Part shown: positions 26,770 through 35,607 of the stretch, in pieces | How the letters are laid out: each line of letters starts with the position of its first letter | Numbering within the stretch: the first letter of the stretch is position 1 | Assembly: GCA_030949705.1 (NCBI GenBank) | Contig: JAUZSF010000029.1 | Coordinates: 1-37,946, forward strand | Origin: Robiginitomaculum sp. | GTDB lineage: Bacteria > Pseudomonadota > Alphaproteobacteria > Caulobacterales > Maricaulaceae | Direction of reading: 5' to 3' | DNA length: 37,946 bases | Made by a program: the position numbers and the translations under genes | The notes under the pieces: generated by a model | The model's database searches: none | Seen by the model: the letters and a program-made list of their open reading frames with translations, nothing else | Told to the model about the DNA's origin: nothing

Positions 26770-28085
26770 TCCTCAAGGGCTCACAAAGAAGCGGGGCAAA
26801 ACAGCTTGCGGCGCATTTGCTCAATGACAAAGAGAATGAGCATGTCACGGTCTATGAGCTGCGGAGCTTTGTCTCCGATGATTTGCCGGGCGCACTGGCC
26901 GAAAGCGAAGGCTGTGGCCAAAGGCACCAAGTGCCAGCAATACATGTTCAGCCTCAGCCTTAACCCGCCCCAAAACGCGGAAGTCAGTGAAGCTGATTTA
27001 ATCAAAGCTGCCGATCAGGCCGAAGAACGCCTTGGTCTGAAAAACCAGCCCCGCGCCATCGTCTTTCACGAAAAGGAAGGGCGCAGACATGCCCATGTGG
27101 TTTGGTCGCGCATTGATGCAAGCAAAATGCGGGCGATCAATCTTCCCCATTTCAAGCAAAAGCTGACCGATCTATCGCGTGAGCTGTATCTCGACCATGG
27201 CTGGAAACTGCCAAATGGCTTGCGCCGTGACGGCGTTAAAAGCCCGCTCAATTTTACCTTGGCAGAATGGCAACAGGCCAAACGCCTCAAGCTTGATCCG
27301 CGTGAAATCAAGCAAGTGTTTCAAGAAGCATGGAGCCAGGCCGATAATGGCAAGGCCTTCAAAAATGCGCTGGAGGAGCGGGGCTATTATCTGCCTCGCG
27401 GAGATCGGCGCGGCTTTGTTGCGCTTAATATCGAAGGCGAAGTCTTTTCAATCCCCAAATGGGTTGGGGTAAAGACCAAGGAAGTCCGCGCCAGACTTGG
27501 CAAAGAAAACGACCTGCCCCCACTGGATCAGGCTCGTGCCGATTTAGCCAGCAAGCTTACCGATAAAGTCAAAACGCTGATGCGTGATGTGAAGGCACGC
27601 CATGATGAGGAACTGCGCCCTCTATTCAAAGACAGGCAGGCCATGGCCGAGGCGCATAGGATGGAGCGCAAACAGCTTGCACTCAAACAGGAAACACGCT
27701 GGAAAAAAGAAAACGCCGTCCGCCTTGCCAAACTGAATAAGGGTTTGCGCGGTCTTTGGCAAAAGATCAGCGGCAAATCCCGGCGCATTCAAAAAGACAA
27801 TGAGGCTGGAGGCCGCCTATCAGGCCTATATGCGTGATCGTGCCCAGCGCGATGAGCTGGTTTTTGCCCAGCTCAAAGAGCGCCAACCGCTTCAAAACAA
27901 GATCGCCAAAATTCGCAAACGCCATGTGCAAAACCACCGCCTGCTCGCAAGAGAGGTCAGCCGGTATGTGCGCATGAGCAGACGCAAAAAGACGCTGGCA
28001 GGAACGTTATGATGAAATGCTGAAAGCAGACCTGCCGCATAAACCGGAGCGCAAACGCCCTCCTTCTCTCACCCCTGAACCATGA
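26766..28085 (+). pseudogene. MOBP-type relaxase/mobilization nuclease, frameshifted
   Basis: The relaxase would nick oriT and pilot the transferred strand. The N-terminus (MILKGSQRSGAKQLAAHLL, HVTVYELRSF) and the metal-binding histidine motif in RRHAHVVWSRID identify the MobA/VirD2-like family found on alphaproteobacterial plasmids and islands. FTLAEWQQAKR and ERGYYLPRGDRRGFVALN follow. The reading frame changes at least three times: near 26910 (an extra G), near 27800 and near 27985, after which a Lys/Arg-rich tail ends at 28085. Between breaks the protein is well preserved, so the lesions are recent or partly sequencing errors. As given, no complete relaxase can be made; an uninterrupted piece spans about 26900-27837. 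Confidence 0.85.
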
Positions 28086-28097
28086 TGGAGAATTATT

Positions 28098-29904
28098 ATG
28101 GGTACTAAATTAAATCGACTGATCGCCAGCACTTTGCTTGCGAGCCTATTATCAACCCCGGCCTTGGCGGCTCCCAGCATGGAAGCCATAGGCGATCAAA
28201 TTGGTCTGGATTTCCTGCGCCTTTTGAGTATTGCCCTTACCTTTGGTATCGGCTTTGGCATTGGCTGGCTATTTTCAGACAAGGGCAAGACGTTTCGCAA
28301 ATATGTCGGACTGGCCATATTGGCACTGATTGGTGCTCAATATGCTGACCAGCCAAAGCTTTGTCTCTCATGGTCTGTCTGCTTTGGTGACTATGGTTGC
28401 CTTCTTTATCGGTATGAGCCTTGGCTTTGGTACCATTGCCAAATCCCTGTTCGGCAAGCCCACGACTTTTGGCTCTGCCGAATGGGCGGATATGGAGCAT
28501 ATCAAGGAAAACGATTTGATTGGCACAGACGGCTTTCGCCTTGGCGGCTTTGCCACCAAGAAAGAAAGCGTCCAGCTTAGCTATAAACGGGATCGGCATT
28601 TGCTCACCGTTGCGCCTACCCGTTCTGGTAAAGGCACAACGGCCATTATCCCAAACCTGTTGACCTATGAAGGATCGTGTCTGGTCATTGATCCCAAGGG
28701 CGAAAATGCCCTGATCACGGCGGAAAGAACGCGAAACAATGGGACAAGAAGTCCATATTGTTGATCCGTGGCTGATTGCCACAGTGATGCCGGATTAAAT
28801 AGCCCGCTTTAATCCTCTGGATTGGCTGGAAAAAGGCGATGTCGATATCACTGAAAACGCCATGTTGTTGGCTGATGCCCTTGTTGTAAAACAGCAGAAG
28901 GCGATCAGTTCTGGATCGAAGAGGCCAAGGCCTTATTGCAAGGTTTTATCCTCTATGTCGCCACCGAAGAAAGTGAAGCCGGACAGCGCCATCTTGGCCG
29001 TGTCCGTGACTTACTTCTGCTTGATGGTGAGGATATGCCTGAGCTGTTTCAGCGCATGGCCAATTCTGCGCATCATATTGTGTGCAGCACCGGCGCTCGC
29101 TGTTTGCAAAAGGAAGAAAAGCTGCTGGCCAATGTGATTGCCTCGGCGCAGGCACAAACGCACTTTTTGGATAGTGCGCGCATTCTCGGGAAAACCTGTC
29201 AGCCTCGGACTTTCAAGTTTGAGGATTTGAAACCAAAGCCATGACCAATACAATTTATCTGGTCTTGCCTTCGGACGGGCTGAATGCCTTTAGCCGCTGG
29301 CTTCGCCTGTTGATCCAGCAAGCCATCACCGTCAATGCCCGCAATATCGAGCTTAAACCTGCCAAGCCGGTTTTATTTCTGCTCGATGAAATGCCCGCCT
29401 TGGGAAGGTTATCCATGGTTGAGCAAGCCTACGGGCTGATGGCCGGATTTGGCATTCAGCTTTGGGGCGAGCTGTTCAAGATTTAAGCCAGCTCAAGCGC
29501 ATTTATGGCGATGGCTGGGAAACCTTTATCGGCAATTCCGGGGTGATCCAGTATTTTGGCAGCCGCGACCGGATCACTGCCGATTATTTCTCGGCTTTGT
29601 GCGGTGTAACCACGGTCTGGAATCTATCTTATGCTTTCGGGAAAGTGTTTGGCCATAGCGGGCAAGGATCGTCCAGCTCGTTCAGCCAAACAACGACAGC
29701 TTCTTCTGCGCAAAGAAAGCTGGCCTATGCCGATGAGCTGATGCGCCTGCATCATTCAAACGCGGCTTATATCTGGTTGGAAGCCTCAATCCAATCTCAG
29801 GACAAAAGCTGCCCTGGTTCAAAGACCCTGAACTGAAAAACCTCGGCAAGAGTGCTGTAAGATTGGGCAGAGAGAGGAAGCCAGAAACTCAGGCAGGGGC
29901 TTGA
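28098..29904 (+). pseudogene. TraG/VirD4-type conjugative coupling protein, multiply broken
   Basis: Joined across frames, the product is a membrane ATPase that would feed the relaxosome to a type IV secretion channel. It starts with a signal-like/TM segment and a second TM (FGIGFGIGWLF). KPTTFGSAEWAD and the Walker A APTRSGKGTT (about 28612-28640) follow, with VIDPKGENA nearby. Later come GQRHLGRVRDLLLLDGEDM, VLFLLDEMPALGRL and WETFIGNSGVIQYFGSRDR. Frame changes occur near 28330, 28735, 28900, 29230, 29470 and 29785, and an in-frame TAA lies at about 28796 inside the segment before IARFNPLDW. It therefore cannot be functional as read. A terminator follows directly. It is the normal neighbour of this relaxase family. 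Confidence 0.88.
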
Positions 29905-29922
29905 ACGCCCCTGCTCCTTTTT
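29893..29922 (+). terminator. rho-independent terminator after the coupling-protein gene
   Basis: An 8-bp stem GCAGGGGC/GCCCCTGC (29893-29900 with 29907-29914) around a 6-base loop is followed by TCC and five T. It overlaps the end of the restored traG frame (stop at 29904). Confidence 0.75.
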
Positions 29923-29944
29923 CCCCTAAATTACGGAGAATCCT

Positions 29945-30220
29945 ATGTCGGATTTTGAAAAGAAAAACCTGCGCGATAAAGACAATGCCATGCCCAGAAT
30001 TAAACCACCTCGCAATGTGAATATTGCACCAAGAGGTTTTGCGCCGCCTGGAATGAGCGGGATCAAGCCTTCTCCGTCAATAGACAAATCCCGCATGCCG
30101 GTAGGCCAAGCCCCTAAACCACCAAAACCAAGCAAGCGTTTTGCCCTTGGCAAAGCTGGTGATCTAAAAAAAGAATTCAAACCGCTGGTCAGCAAAACGC
30201 CTGATAAGGGGCATGGCTGA
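29945..30220 (+). CDS. small Pro/Lys-rich protein of the mobilization module
   Basis: A 91-residue intact frame with a CGGAGAA ribosome-binding site about 6 bases upstream of its ATG. The sequence is dominated by Pro, Lys and Gly (KPPRNVNIAPRGFAPPGMSG, QAPKPPKPSKR), with no hydrophobic core, so it is probably disordered. It ends in PDKGHG, which recurs as an orphan PDKGHGFDR followed by a stop at 31959-31985. Its place after traG suggests an accessory role in mobilization, but no function is known to me. Confidence 0.65.
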   Translation: MSDFEKKNLRDKDNAMPRIKPPRNVNIAPRGFAPPGMSGIKPSPSIDKSRMPVGQAPKPPKPSKRFALGKAGDLKKEFKPLVSKTPDKGHG

Positions 30221-30252
30221 TTTGCAAAGAATGCCTCAGCCAAAGCAAAAAC

Positions 30253-31511
30253 CTAAATATCGTCCAGAACGTTGGCCTTATGCTTCTCGATGACCTCTAT
30301 GACATTCCTTGCTTAGTGGCAGGTGTTTCTTTTCATTTTGCCATATTGCTTCAAACTGCTCTTTTGTATGTAAGACCGTATCAAGAACCAATTTTTCTGG
30401 AAGCCTTGCTTTGGCAGCAAAGCGCTTAAATGCCTGTTCGCTCAGATCGATAAATCTTTTTGAGCGACCAGCAAGGCTTAAAGCCATAGAATCATCAGGT
30501 AGATAGGCAATGGTTGAAACAAAATCATAGGCTGGCGCAAGCGCTGCCTGACGCTGGATCAGGATATATCAAAGACCCAGCTTTTGAGGTGGCTATCCGC
30601 ATTTCCTGATCAGGGCATTAAAGACCAAACGGCGCACAAATTCCTGAATGGCCTCTGCGCCAATTTCAGTCCATATTACTGGCCATGCTACGATAACCGG
30701 CTCGCTCATATTTATCATCCGGCCTTAACACACCAAAAACCTGAGCAAAATCTTCCATATGAATTCGCTCGCCTGAATCGGCACGGTCAAAACGGCGAAT
30801 TGCAAAAGCTTGTGCCTCAATTTTATCTATGCCTTCTGGCAGATTTGTGATGGCACTTACCGGAATGAGTTTTACCTCAGGCACGTCAATACCAATTGCA
30901 CGAGCCAATAACTCATCATTGAATATTCATTTTTCTGGCACACCAGCATAACTGGCAGAAGGCAATTTTACGATCCAATCCCCACCACTACCTTGTGCAG
31001 GAATAGTCATGCCTCCATGGGTTTCCATGATACCAGAAAATTTTAACTGCGCGCCAGCTAGCGAGAACCGCAAAAAATGGTCCTGACTTTTTCTTATCCT
31101 TCTGCTCGGCATCTCCTTTTTGCAGGCAAGGCAAACGGCCAATCACCCCCACCAACGGGGCCACAACCGGCCACGGCTCCCGGCAAATCCTGCCCAAGCG
31201 CTGCAAGCAAATAGAACTAGAACTCGCGACTCTTTTGACACCTGCACGGCCTGCCAGATAATGACGCAAAGCGCCTTTCGGGCAGCAGATTTGAAAAGAA
31301 TGGCGGCAAGCTAGTCCGCACTGGACGGCTCTCAGTAATTAAACCGCCATAAGCATCTTTGTAACTTAAATCCAAGGGACTGGGCGTTCCGCCATCTTCC
31401 ACATATGACTCTATCAAAAGCAAAAAAGCGTTGGCACCACCAGGAAGAAGGGTCAGCGTGCCAATCTGCTTACCATGATAGGCTAACATTCAAAATCAGA
31501 GGACTAGCCAT
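30253..31511 (-). pseudogene. HipA-family kinase toxin 1, frameshifted
   Basis: HipA toxins are serine kinases that stop growth, classically by phosphorylating glutamyl-tRNA synthetase. Pieces in order on the minus strand are: an N-subdomain 1 with LPPFFSNLLPE (31489 to about 31270), a middle part with RFSLAGAQLKFSGIM and DWIVKLPSASYAGVPE (31142-30927), and ARAIGIDVPEVKLIPV with FAIRRFDRADSGERIHMEDFAQVFGV (30908-30666). A catalytic-loop remnant ADSHLKSW and AYDF lie near 30500-30590, and KARLPEKLVLDT is in the C-terminal part (30487-30278). The frame breaks at least five times. The start at 31511 overlaps the partner HTH stop and follows GGGGAGGATGATC. Both catalytic motifs survive in the remnants, but no full protein is encoded. 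Confidence 0.82.
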
Positions 31512-31850
31512 GATCATCCTCCCCATCTAACCGATAGGCAGAACGCGCTCCATAAACGAGCCGACTTTTCCATTACCGCTTTCTTTAAGGCCTTTTATAG
31601 CTGGCTATATGCTGTTTTGGCACCAGCACCAATTCCAAATCCAAAGCTCGCGCCAACTCAATCAAGCTCTTGGTGGTAAGGTTGGTTTCACCGCGTTCCT
31701 CACTTTGATAAAATGGCTTTGGCGGCAAACCCGTAATGGTGCTCTAAATGCCCTTTGGCTTAAGCCCTTTTTCCTGCCGTTGGCTCTTTTCAAGGCCAGA
31801 GAAATATATTCAAGGGTAACCGAGCTACTTGATAATCTCCTGCGTCTCAT
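31504..31850 (-). pseudogene. HipB-like HTH antitoxin 1, frameshifted
   Basis: Fragments in three frames spell an XRE-type regulator: EYISLALKRA...KGLSQR, then TNLTTKSLIELARALDLELVLVPKQ, and a C-terminal AYRLDGEDDHG that stops at 31504 inside the toxin start. That ending (acidic residues after YRLD) is typical of HTH partners of this HipA family. At least three frame changes are needed to join it. It would repress the operon and neutralise HipA 1. Confidence 0.75.
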
Positions 31851-31903
31851 TCAATATAATCGGTTATAAGCTACTACATATCATACACGCATGCAAGAAT
31901 TTA

Positions 31904-31917
31904 TATGCTAATGCATA
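31904..31917. promoter_or_regulatory. candidate HipB 1 operator
   Basis: The inverted repeat TATGC-TAAT-GCATA lies about 55 bases upstream of the hipB 1 start, in an AT-rich promoter region. It resembles in layout the TATCC-N8-GGATA operators of E. coli HipB but with a different spacer. Assignment is by position and symmetry only. Confidence 0.4.
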
Positions 31918-31958
31918 ATAATCAACCAATATGATATATTATATATTGCATCACCTAC

Positions 31959-31985
31959 CCTGATAAGGGGCACGGATTTGATCGG
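31959..31985 (+). repeat. orphan copy of the small protein's 3' end
   Basis: CCTGATAAGGGGCA followed by YGG occurs here and at 30202-30218. In both places the natural frame reads PDKGHG. Here it continues to FDR and a stop codon, with no intact gene upstream. The two copies flank the hipBA 1 block. Confidence 0.4.
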
Positions 31986-31995
31986 TGATAAAACC

Positions 31996-33218
31996 TTAAA
32001 TCTTCGCTTTTTCAAAATCATCATGCTTAAAGGCAGAAGCCATACGGTCGATCTCTCTTTTGCTTAACCCGAAACCCTTGGCAACTTTCCTCCATTGTTT
32101 TACAGCGGCGTAAAACTTCTTTGATGATGTTATGCGCTTCCGTCCTAGACAGTCTAAAGGTATCAATTACAGAGAGGGCAATATCCAGCGATGCTGTACT
32201 GTCTTCAAAATCAATAGCCGCTGAAAAGAATTCGCGGTTTAATCCCTGCTGGTGTTGGGTTCATGTCATAAGCAGGAGATAAGCGCCAACTGCGCGTGTT
32301 GCGCTCATAGATAAATCCATGATTGCGCAAGTGATCATCAGTATTGAAATCAAAATACTAAAGACAATCCTGCGCCATAACTCAGCCATATCTGCATCTG
32401 GATTACCGCCACTTGCACTAAAGCGTAGGCGATTTCCAAATAACTACGTTGCTCATTATCCTTTGCATCCAGCATGCTCATAGCAGAGAGAAACGGCACC
32501 CTTTTATCCCCATCACGGTCAAAGCGCCTCATGATCAGAACAGGTTTTTCAAGGATTACTTCTAATCGCCATTCTGGCACATTAATGCCCGCTTGTTTGG
32601 CAAGCCTTAAAGCGACAGTTTCCCAAACGACAATATTAAACTCGTCGTCTTTGCGTGGAAACTTTACAATTGCCAGGCTACCGTCTTGTCTCTGAGCGTT
32701 GCTTTTGGCCTTGCTCCACCAAGAGAGGACCCTGGAACCAATAACAGCCTTAAATCTTCCGCTGTTTCATCATTATCCAAAACGTTCAGTGGCAGATAAT
32801 AACCGTGGAAGGCCCATGAGTGGCGGAATGGTAGTTTTGCCTTTTGGGGTTAAATAAGGACCACTGATTTCCCAGAAAACGTAATGCACCTTGGCGAGCT
32901 TCATCATTAACACCAAGGGAGATAATCAATCTCGCCCAGCGTTCGTGCTGTTTCATTATTTTCTTCGGCTCTCCTAGTTTCTGCGCGGCGCATCAAAACC
33001 CGTCCCCAACGATCTGGCGCTGAATCGCCGATTGCACCGAACAAGATTTGATTGGCCTTCGTATGAAAAGAACCTCGTGTTAGTTGCAAGGCGGGCCCAA
33101 GATGAAATGCTTCATGTTTCAGCCAGCTTTCATCATATCTCAAAAGAAAGCGCTTTCGCGCCCTTTATTGATGGCACCACAAACGAGTCTCAATTAAATG
33201 GCTTTTTTCACCAAGCAT
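31996..33218 (-). pseudogene. HipA-family kinase toxin 2, frameshifted
   Basis: This is a different HipA family from toxin 1. Recognisable parts are RYDESWLKHEAFHLGPALQLTRG with FGAIGDSAPDRWGRVLM and RTLGEIDYL (33143-32907). A badly damaged stretch corresponds to the lid and P-loop region. After that come VPEWRLEVILEKPVLIMRRFDRDGDKR and PFLSAMSMLDAKDNEQRSYLEIA (32580-32350), the catalytic loop NTDDHLRNHGF (about 32310-32350), the metal-binding SPAYDMNP (about 32240-32290), and a C-terminus with LSKREIDRMASAFKHDDFE ending at 31996. It has many frame changes plus internal stops. The start at 33218 lies 18 bases after the HTH gene. Confidence 0.82.
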
Positions 33219-33236
33219 GATAGATACAAAACGTGC

Positions 33237-33581
33237 TTACTGCTCATGGCGATCACTTTGCTTTTTAATCTTTGGCAAGTGAATCCGCTGAGGAAGATTT
33301 TCCTCTAAAGCTCTCGCCCCGTTATATCATGACGCGCATCCACTAAATCTTCCAAACGATCCGTCATACCCAAACAAAAGGATAGAAGCATATGATGCTA
33401 TAGCAACGCTTGCTTGCCCCTTTTTTCAACTTTTGCTAGCGTTCTCGGCGATATATCTGCGCGTTCATGCCATAAGCGCTGCTGTGATTACGGCGGCGGC
33501 GGCGAGCTGCCTTTATATCGCTGCCCAGCACTTCCGCATTGCCTTTTGAACAGGTATTGGTAGCTTTGCCTTGTTACTCAT
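33237..33581 (-). pseudogene. HipB-like HTH antitoxin 2, frameshifted
   Basis: It starts at 33581 with GGAGG just upstream. Fragments read MSNKAKLPIPV, GSDIKAARRRRR, then AERAQIS and LAKVEKG, then YASILFVLGMTDRLEDLVDARHD and LPQRIHLPKIKK, ending at 33237. The helix-turn-helix followed by GMTDRLEDLVDxRHD is the form usually found beside HipA proteins of the toxin 2 type. About four frame changes are needed. Confidence 0.75.
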
Positions 33582-33880
33582 ATCGCCTCCTTTTTAATGC
33601 GCAGGTTAATGCACACTATATGCTTTAATATGCAATATAATGCATTTTAAATTATTTTTCAAGAAAATTTTCTACATACCACAGAAAAGCAAGAGCCGTA
33701 ATTTTGAACGGTAAAAACAACGCCGCACAACACAGTAGGCTAAAACAGAACAGTATCATTATGAATGCTTTATAGGTCTGCTTGCCATTATTATGCTCTA
33801 TACATCGACTCGACTGCGGGTTACATGGGCAAGGGATGCTGATAAAGTAAAGCTCAAGAGATCAAACCAAGGGGTGCAAA
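33582..33880. other. AT-rich divergent promoter region between hipBA 2 and hipBA 3
   Basis: About 300 bases lie between two divergently oriented HTH genes, so promoters in both directions are expected. No gene is seen. The part next to hipB 2 carries phased ATGC repeats (listed separately). The rest is AT-rich without a clear -35/-10 pair, and an AAGGGG ribosome-binding site for hipB 3 lies at its right end. Confidence 0.5.
33609..33643. promoter_or_regulatory. helically phased ATGC repeats upstream of hipB 2
   Basis: ATGC occurs at 33609, 33620, 33630 and 33640, that is, every 10-11 bases, each in an AT-rich setting, 28-60 bases upstream of the hipB 2 start. This regular spacing would put four half-sites on one face of the helix, as expected for cooperative binding by a HipB-type repressor. 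Binding is inferred. Confidence 0.45.
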
Positions 33881-34225
33881 ATGCCAAAGCCTGCCAAGCG
33901 CACATATTCTGCTTATAGCACGCAAGCTATGCGTCTGTTGGGCGTTGCCATTAAAGCTGAACGCAAACCAAAAAAATGTCTCAGCAAGAACTGGCTGAAC
34001 GCGCAGGCGTTGCCCGCAGCTTTATTCAGCGCGTGGAAAGGGGAGCGATAAGTGAGCTGTGGCATAGGCATTGTTTTTGAAATAGCCCACATCGTAGGCA
34101 TTCCACTCTTTGATGCCGAACCAGACAGACTGGCCAAGCCATATCAAACAAATTGAAGACAAAAGCTGACCCTTTTGCCAAAGACCATACATAAAAAGAA
34201 AAAGGTGATCAGTGATGATTTCTAA
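33881..34225 (+). pseudogene. HipB-like HTH antitoxin 3, frameshifted
   Basis: The gene starts at 33881 with AAGGGG 7 bases upstream. The first part reads MPKPAKRTYSAYSTQAMRLLG. The frame then changes at a run of seven A into MSQQELAERAGVARSFIQRVERG, a textbook XRE helix-turn-helix. It changes again to VFEIAHIVGIPLFDAEPDRLAKPY, and the final VISDDF stops at 34225 after overlapping the toxin start. The ending LFDAxxDRL is characteristic of HTH partners of HipA type 3. Confidence 0.8.
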
Positions 34226-35522
34226 GAGCAATTACCAAGAAGCGTATGTTTGGATGTGAAGCTTCCAGGATCGCTACTCCAACCAGTCGTCGCGGGCAAA
34301 TTAGAGCAAGATGGTGAAAATCTGCTCTTCACCTATGGCAAAAGCTATCTTTGAACGAAAAACGCTATCTCAATATATGAGCCTGAACGCTACCCTTGAA
34401 ATCTGGCACCCTGCCTACCACTAACCGGCTTGAATGTGCTTCAAGCTGTATCCGTGATGCATCACCGTGGATGCTGCATGGGGGCGGCGGGTTATTATCA
34501 ACCGCCTACAAGGTGCTGCCCACGAAAACGGAGCTTGCTTATCTTTGTAGCGATCGGCAATCCTGACCGTGGATTGGTGCCTTGGATTTTCAAGCCTCTC
34601 CCACTGAATATGTGCCCCGGCAATCACAAGGCGCAACCCTTGAAGAGCTTATGAATTCCGCCGAACGGGTGGAGAAAAAGGCGTGCCGCTTCTCACCAGA
34701 ATTGGACCAGGCCTTATTCCATGGCAGCTCGGATCGGCGGTGCGCGCCCCATTCAAGCACTGATCCAGGATGGAAACAAAAATACATCGCCAAGTTTTCC
34801 GCCAGCAATGACACCTACAGCGGCGTCGTCAAGGCTGAATTCATCGCTATGCGCTTGTCACATCTGGCCGGATTGAACGTGGCGCCGGTGAAAAATGGTA
34901 GAGGCTGCTCAAAAGGACGTTTTGCTGAGTTGAGCGCTTGGACCGCTTACTGGCAAAACAAGGGTGGCACCGTAAAGCCATAGTTTCTGCTTCCTAACTC
35001 TCTTTGAGCTTGATGAGGCTGATGGCTCGTTATGCCAGCTATGAAAAACTGGCTAAGAGGTTATTCGCCACAGATTTACAACACCGACAGGTACTCTCAA
35101 AGAGCTGTTCGCCCGTATGGTGTTCAATATTCTTTGTGGCAATACCGATGATCACGCCAGAAACCATGCCGCGTTTTGGGATGGCAAATCACTCACCCTT
35201 ACCCCAGCCTATGATATTTGCCCACAAGGCCGGGCCGGAGGAGAAGCAACCCAAGCCATGCTGATCACTGGGAATAACCGCTATAGCCAAATCAAGACCT
35301 GTCTTGGAAGCAGCCCATCAACTTCAGATTGTCTGAAGGAAGACGCTCATGGCGATCATTACACATCAAAAGACGGTCATTGAAGATAACTGGGACAAAG
35401 TATGCGATGAGGCTAATTTAAGCGAAATTGACCGCAAATTATTCTGGCACCGCCAATTCCTCAACCCATATGCCCTTGAAGAATTAGAGGGCATAACTCA
35501 AGGATGCAACATAATGCCCTAA
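34215..35522 (+). pseudogene. HipA-family kinase toxin 3, frameshifted
   Basis: A third HipA family, on the plus strand. It begins MISKSNYQEAYVWM at 34215, overlapping the antitoxin stop by 11 bases, with AAGGTG upstream. Preserved blocks are LDFQASPTEYVPRQSQGATLEEL, KYIAKFSASNDTYSGVVKAEFIAMRLSHLAGLNVAP (34582-34900), MARYASYE, and the catalytic loop NILCGNTDDHARNHAAFWD. LTPAYDICPQGRAGGEATQAM follows in 35117-35264. The C-terminal CDEANLSEIDRKLFWHRQFLNPYALEEL ends at 35522. Several frame changes (near 34255, 34350-34570, 34900, 35000, 35060, 35310) prevent a full product. Confidence 0.85.
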
Positions 35523-35607
35523 ATATTGGTCGACATAATATCCGATATATGGTACAACTGAATAACCGAAATATAAAACAAGCTAAAACCTAGAAAGCGA
35601 ATGCGCT

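Noticed and set aside
31609..31869. 86-residue plus-strand open frame
   Set aside because: Antisense to the hipB 1 remnant, whose HTH and LIELARALDLEL segments are convincing.
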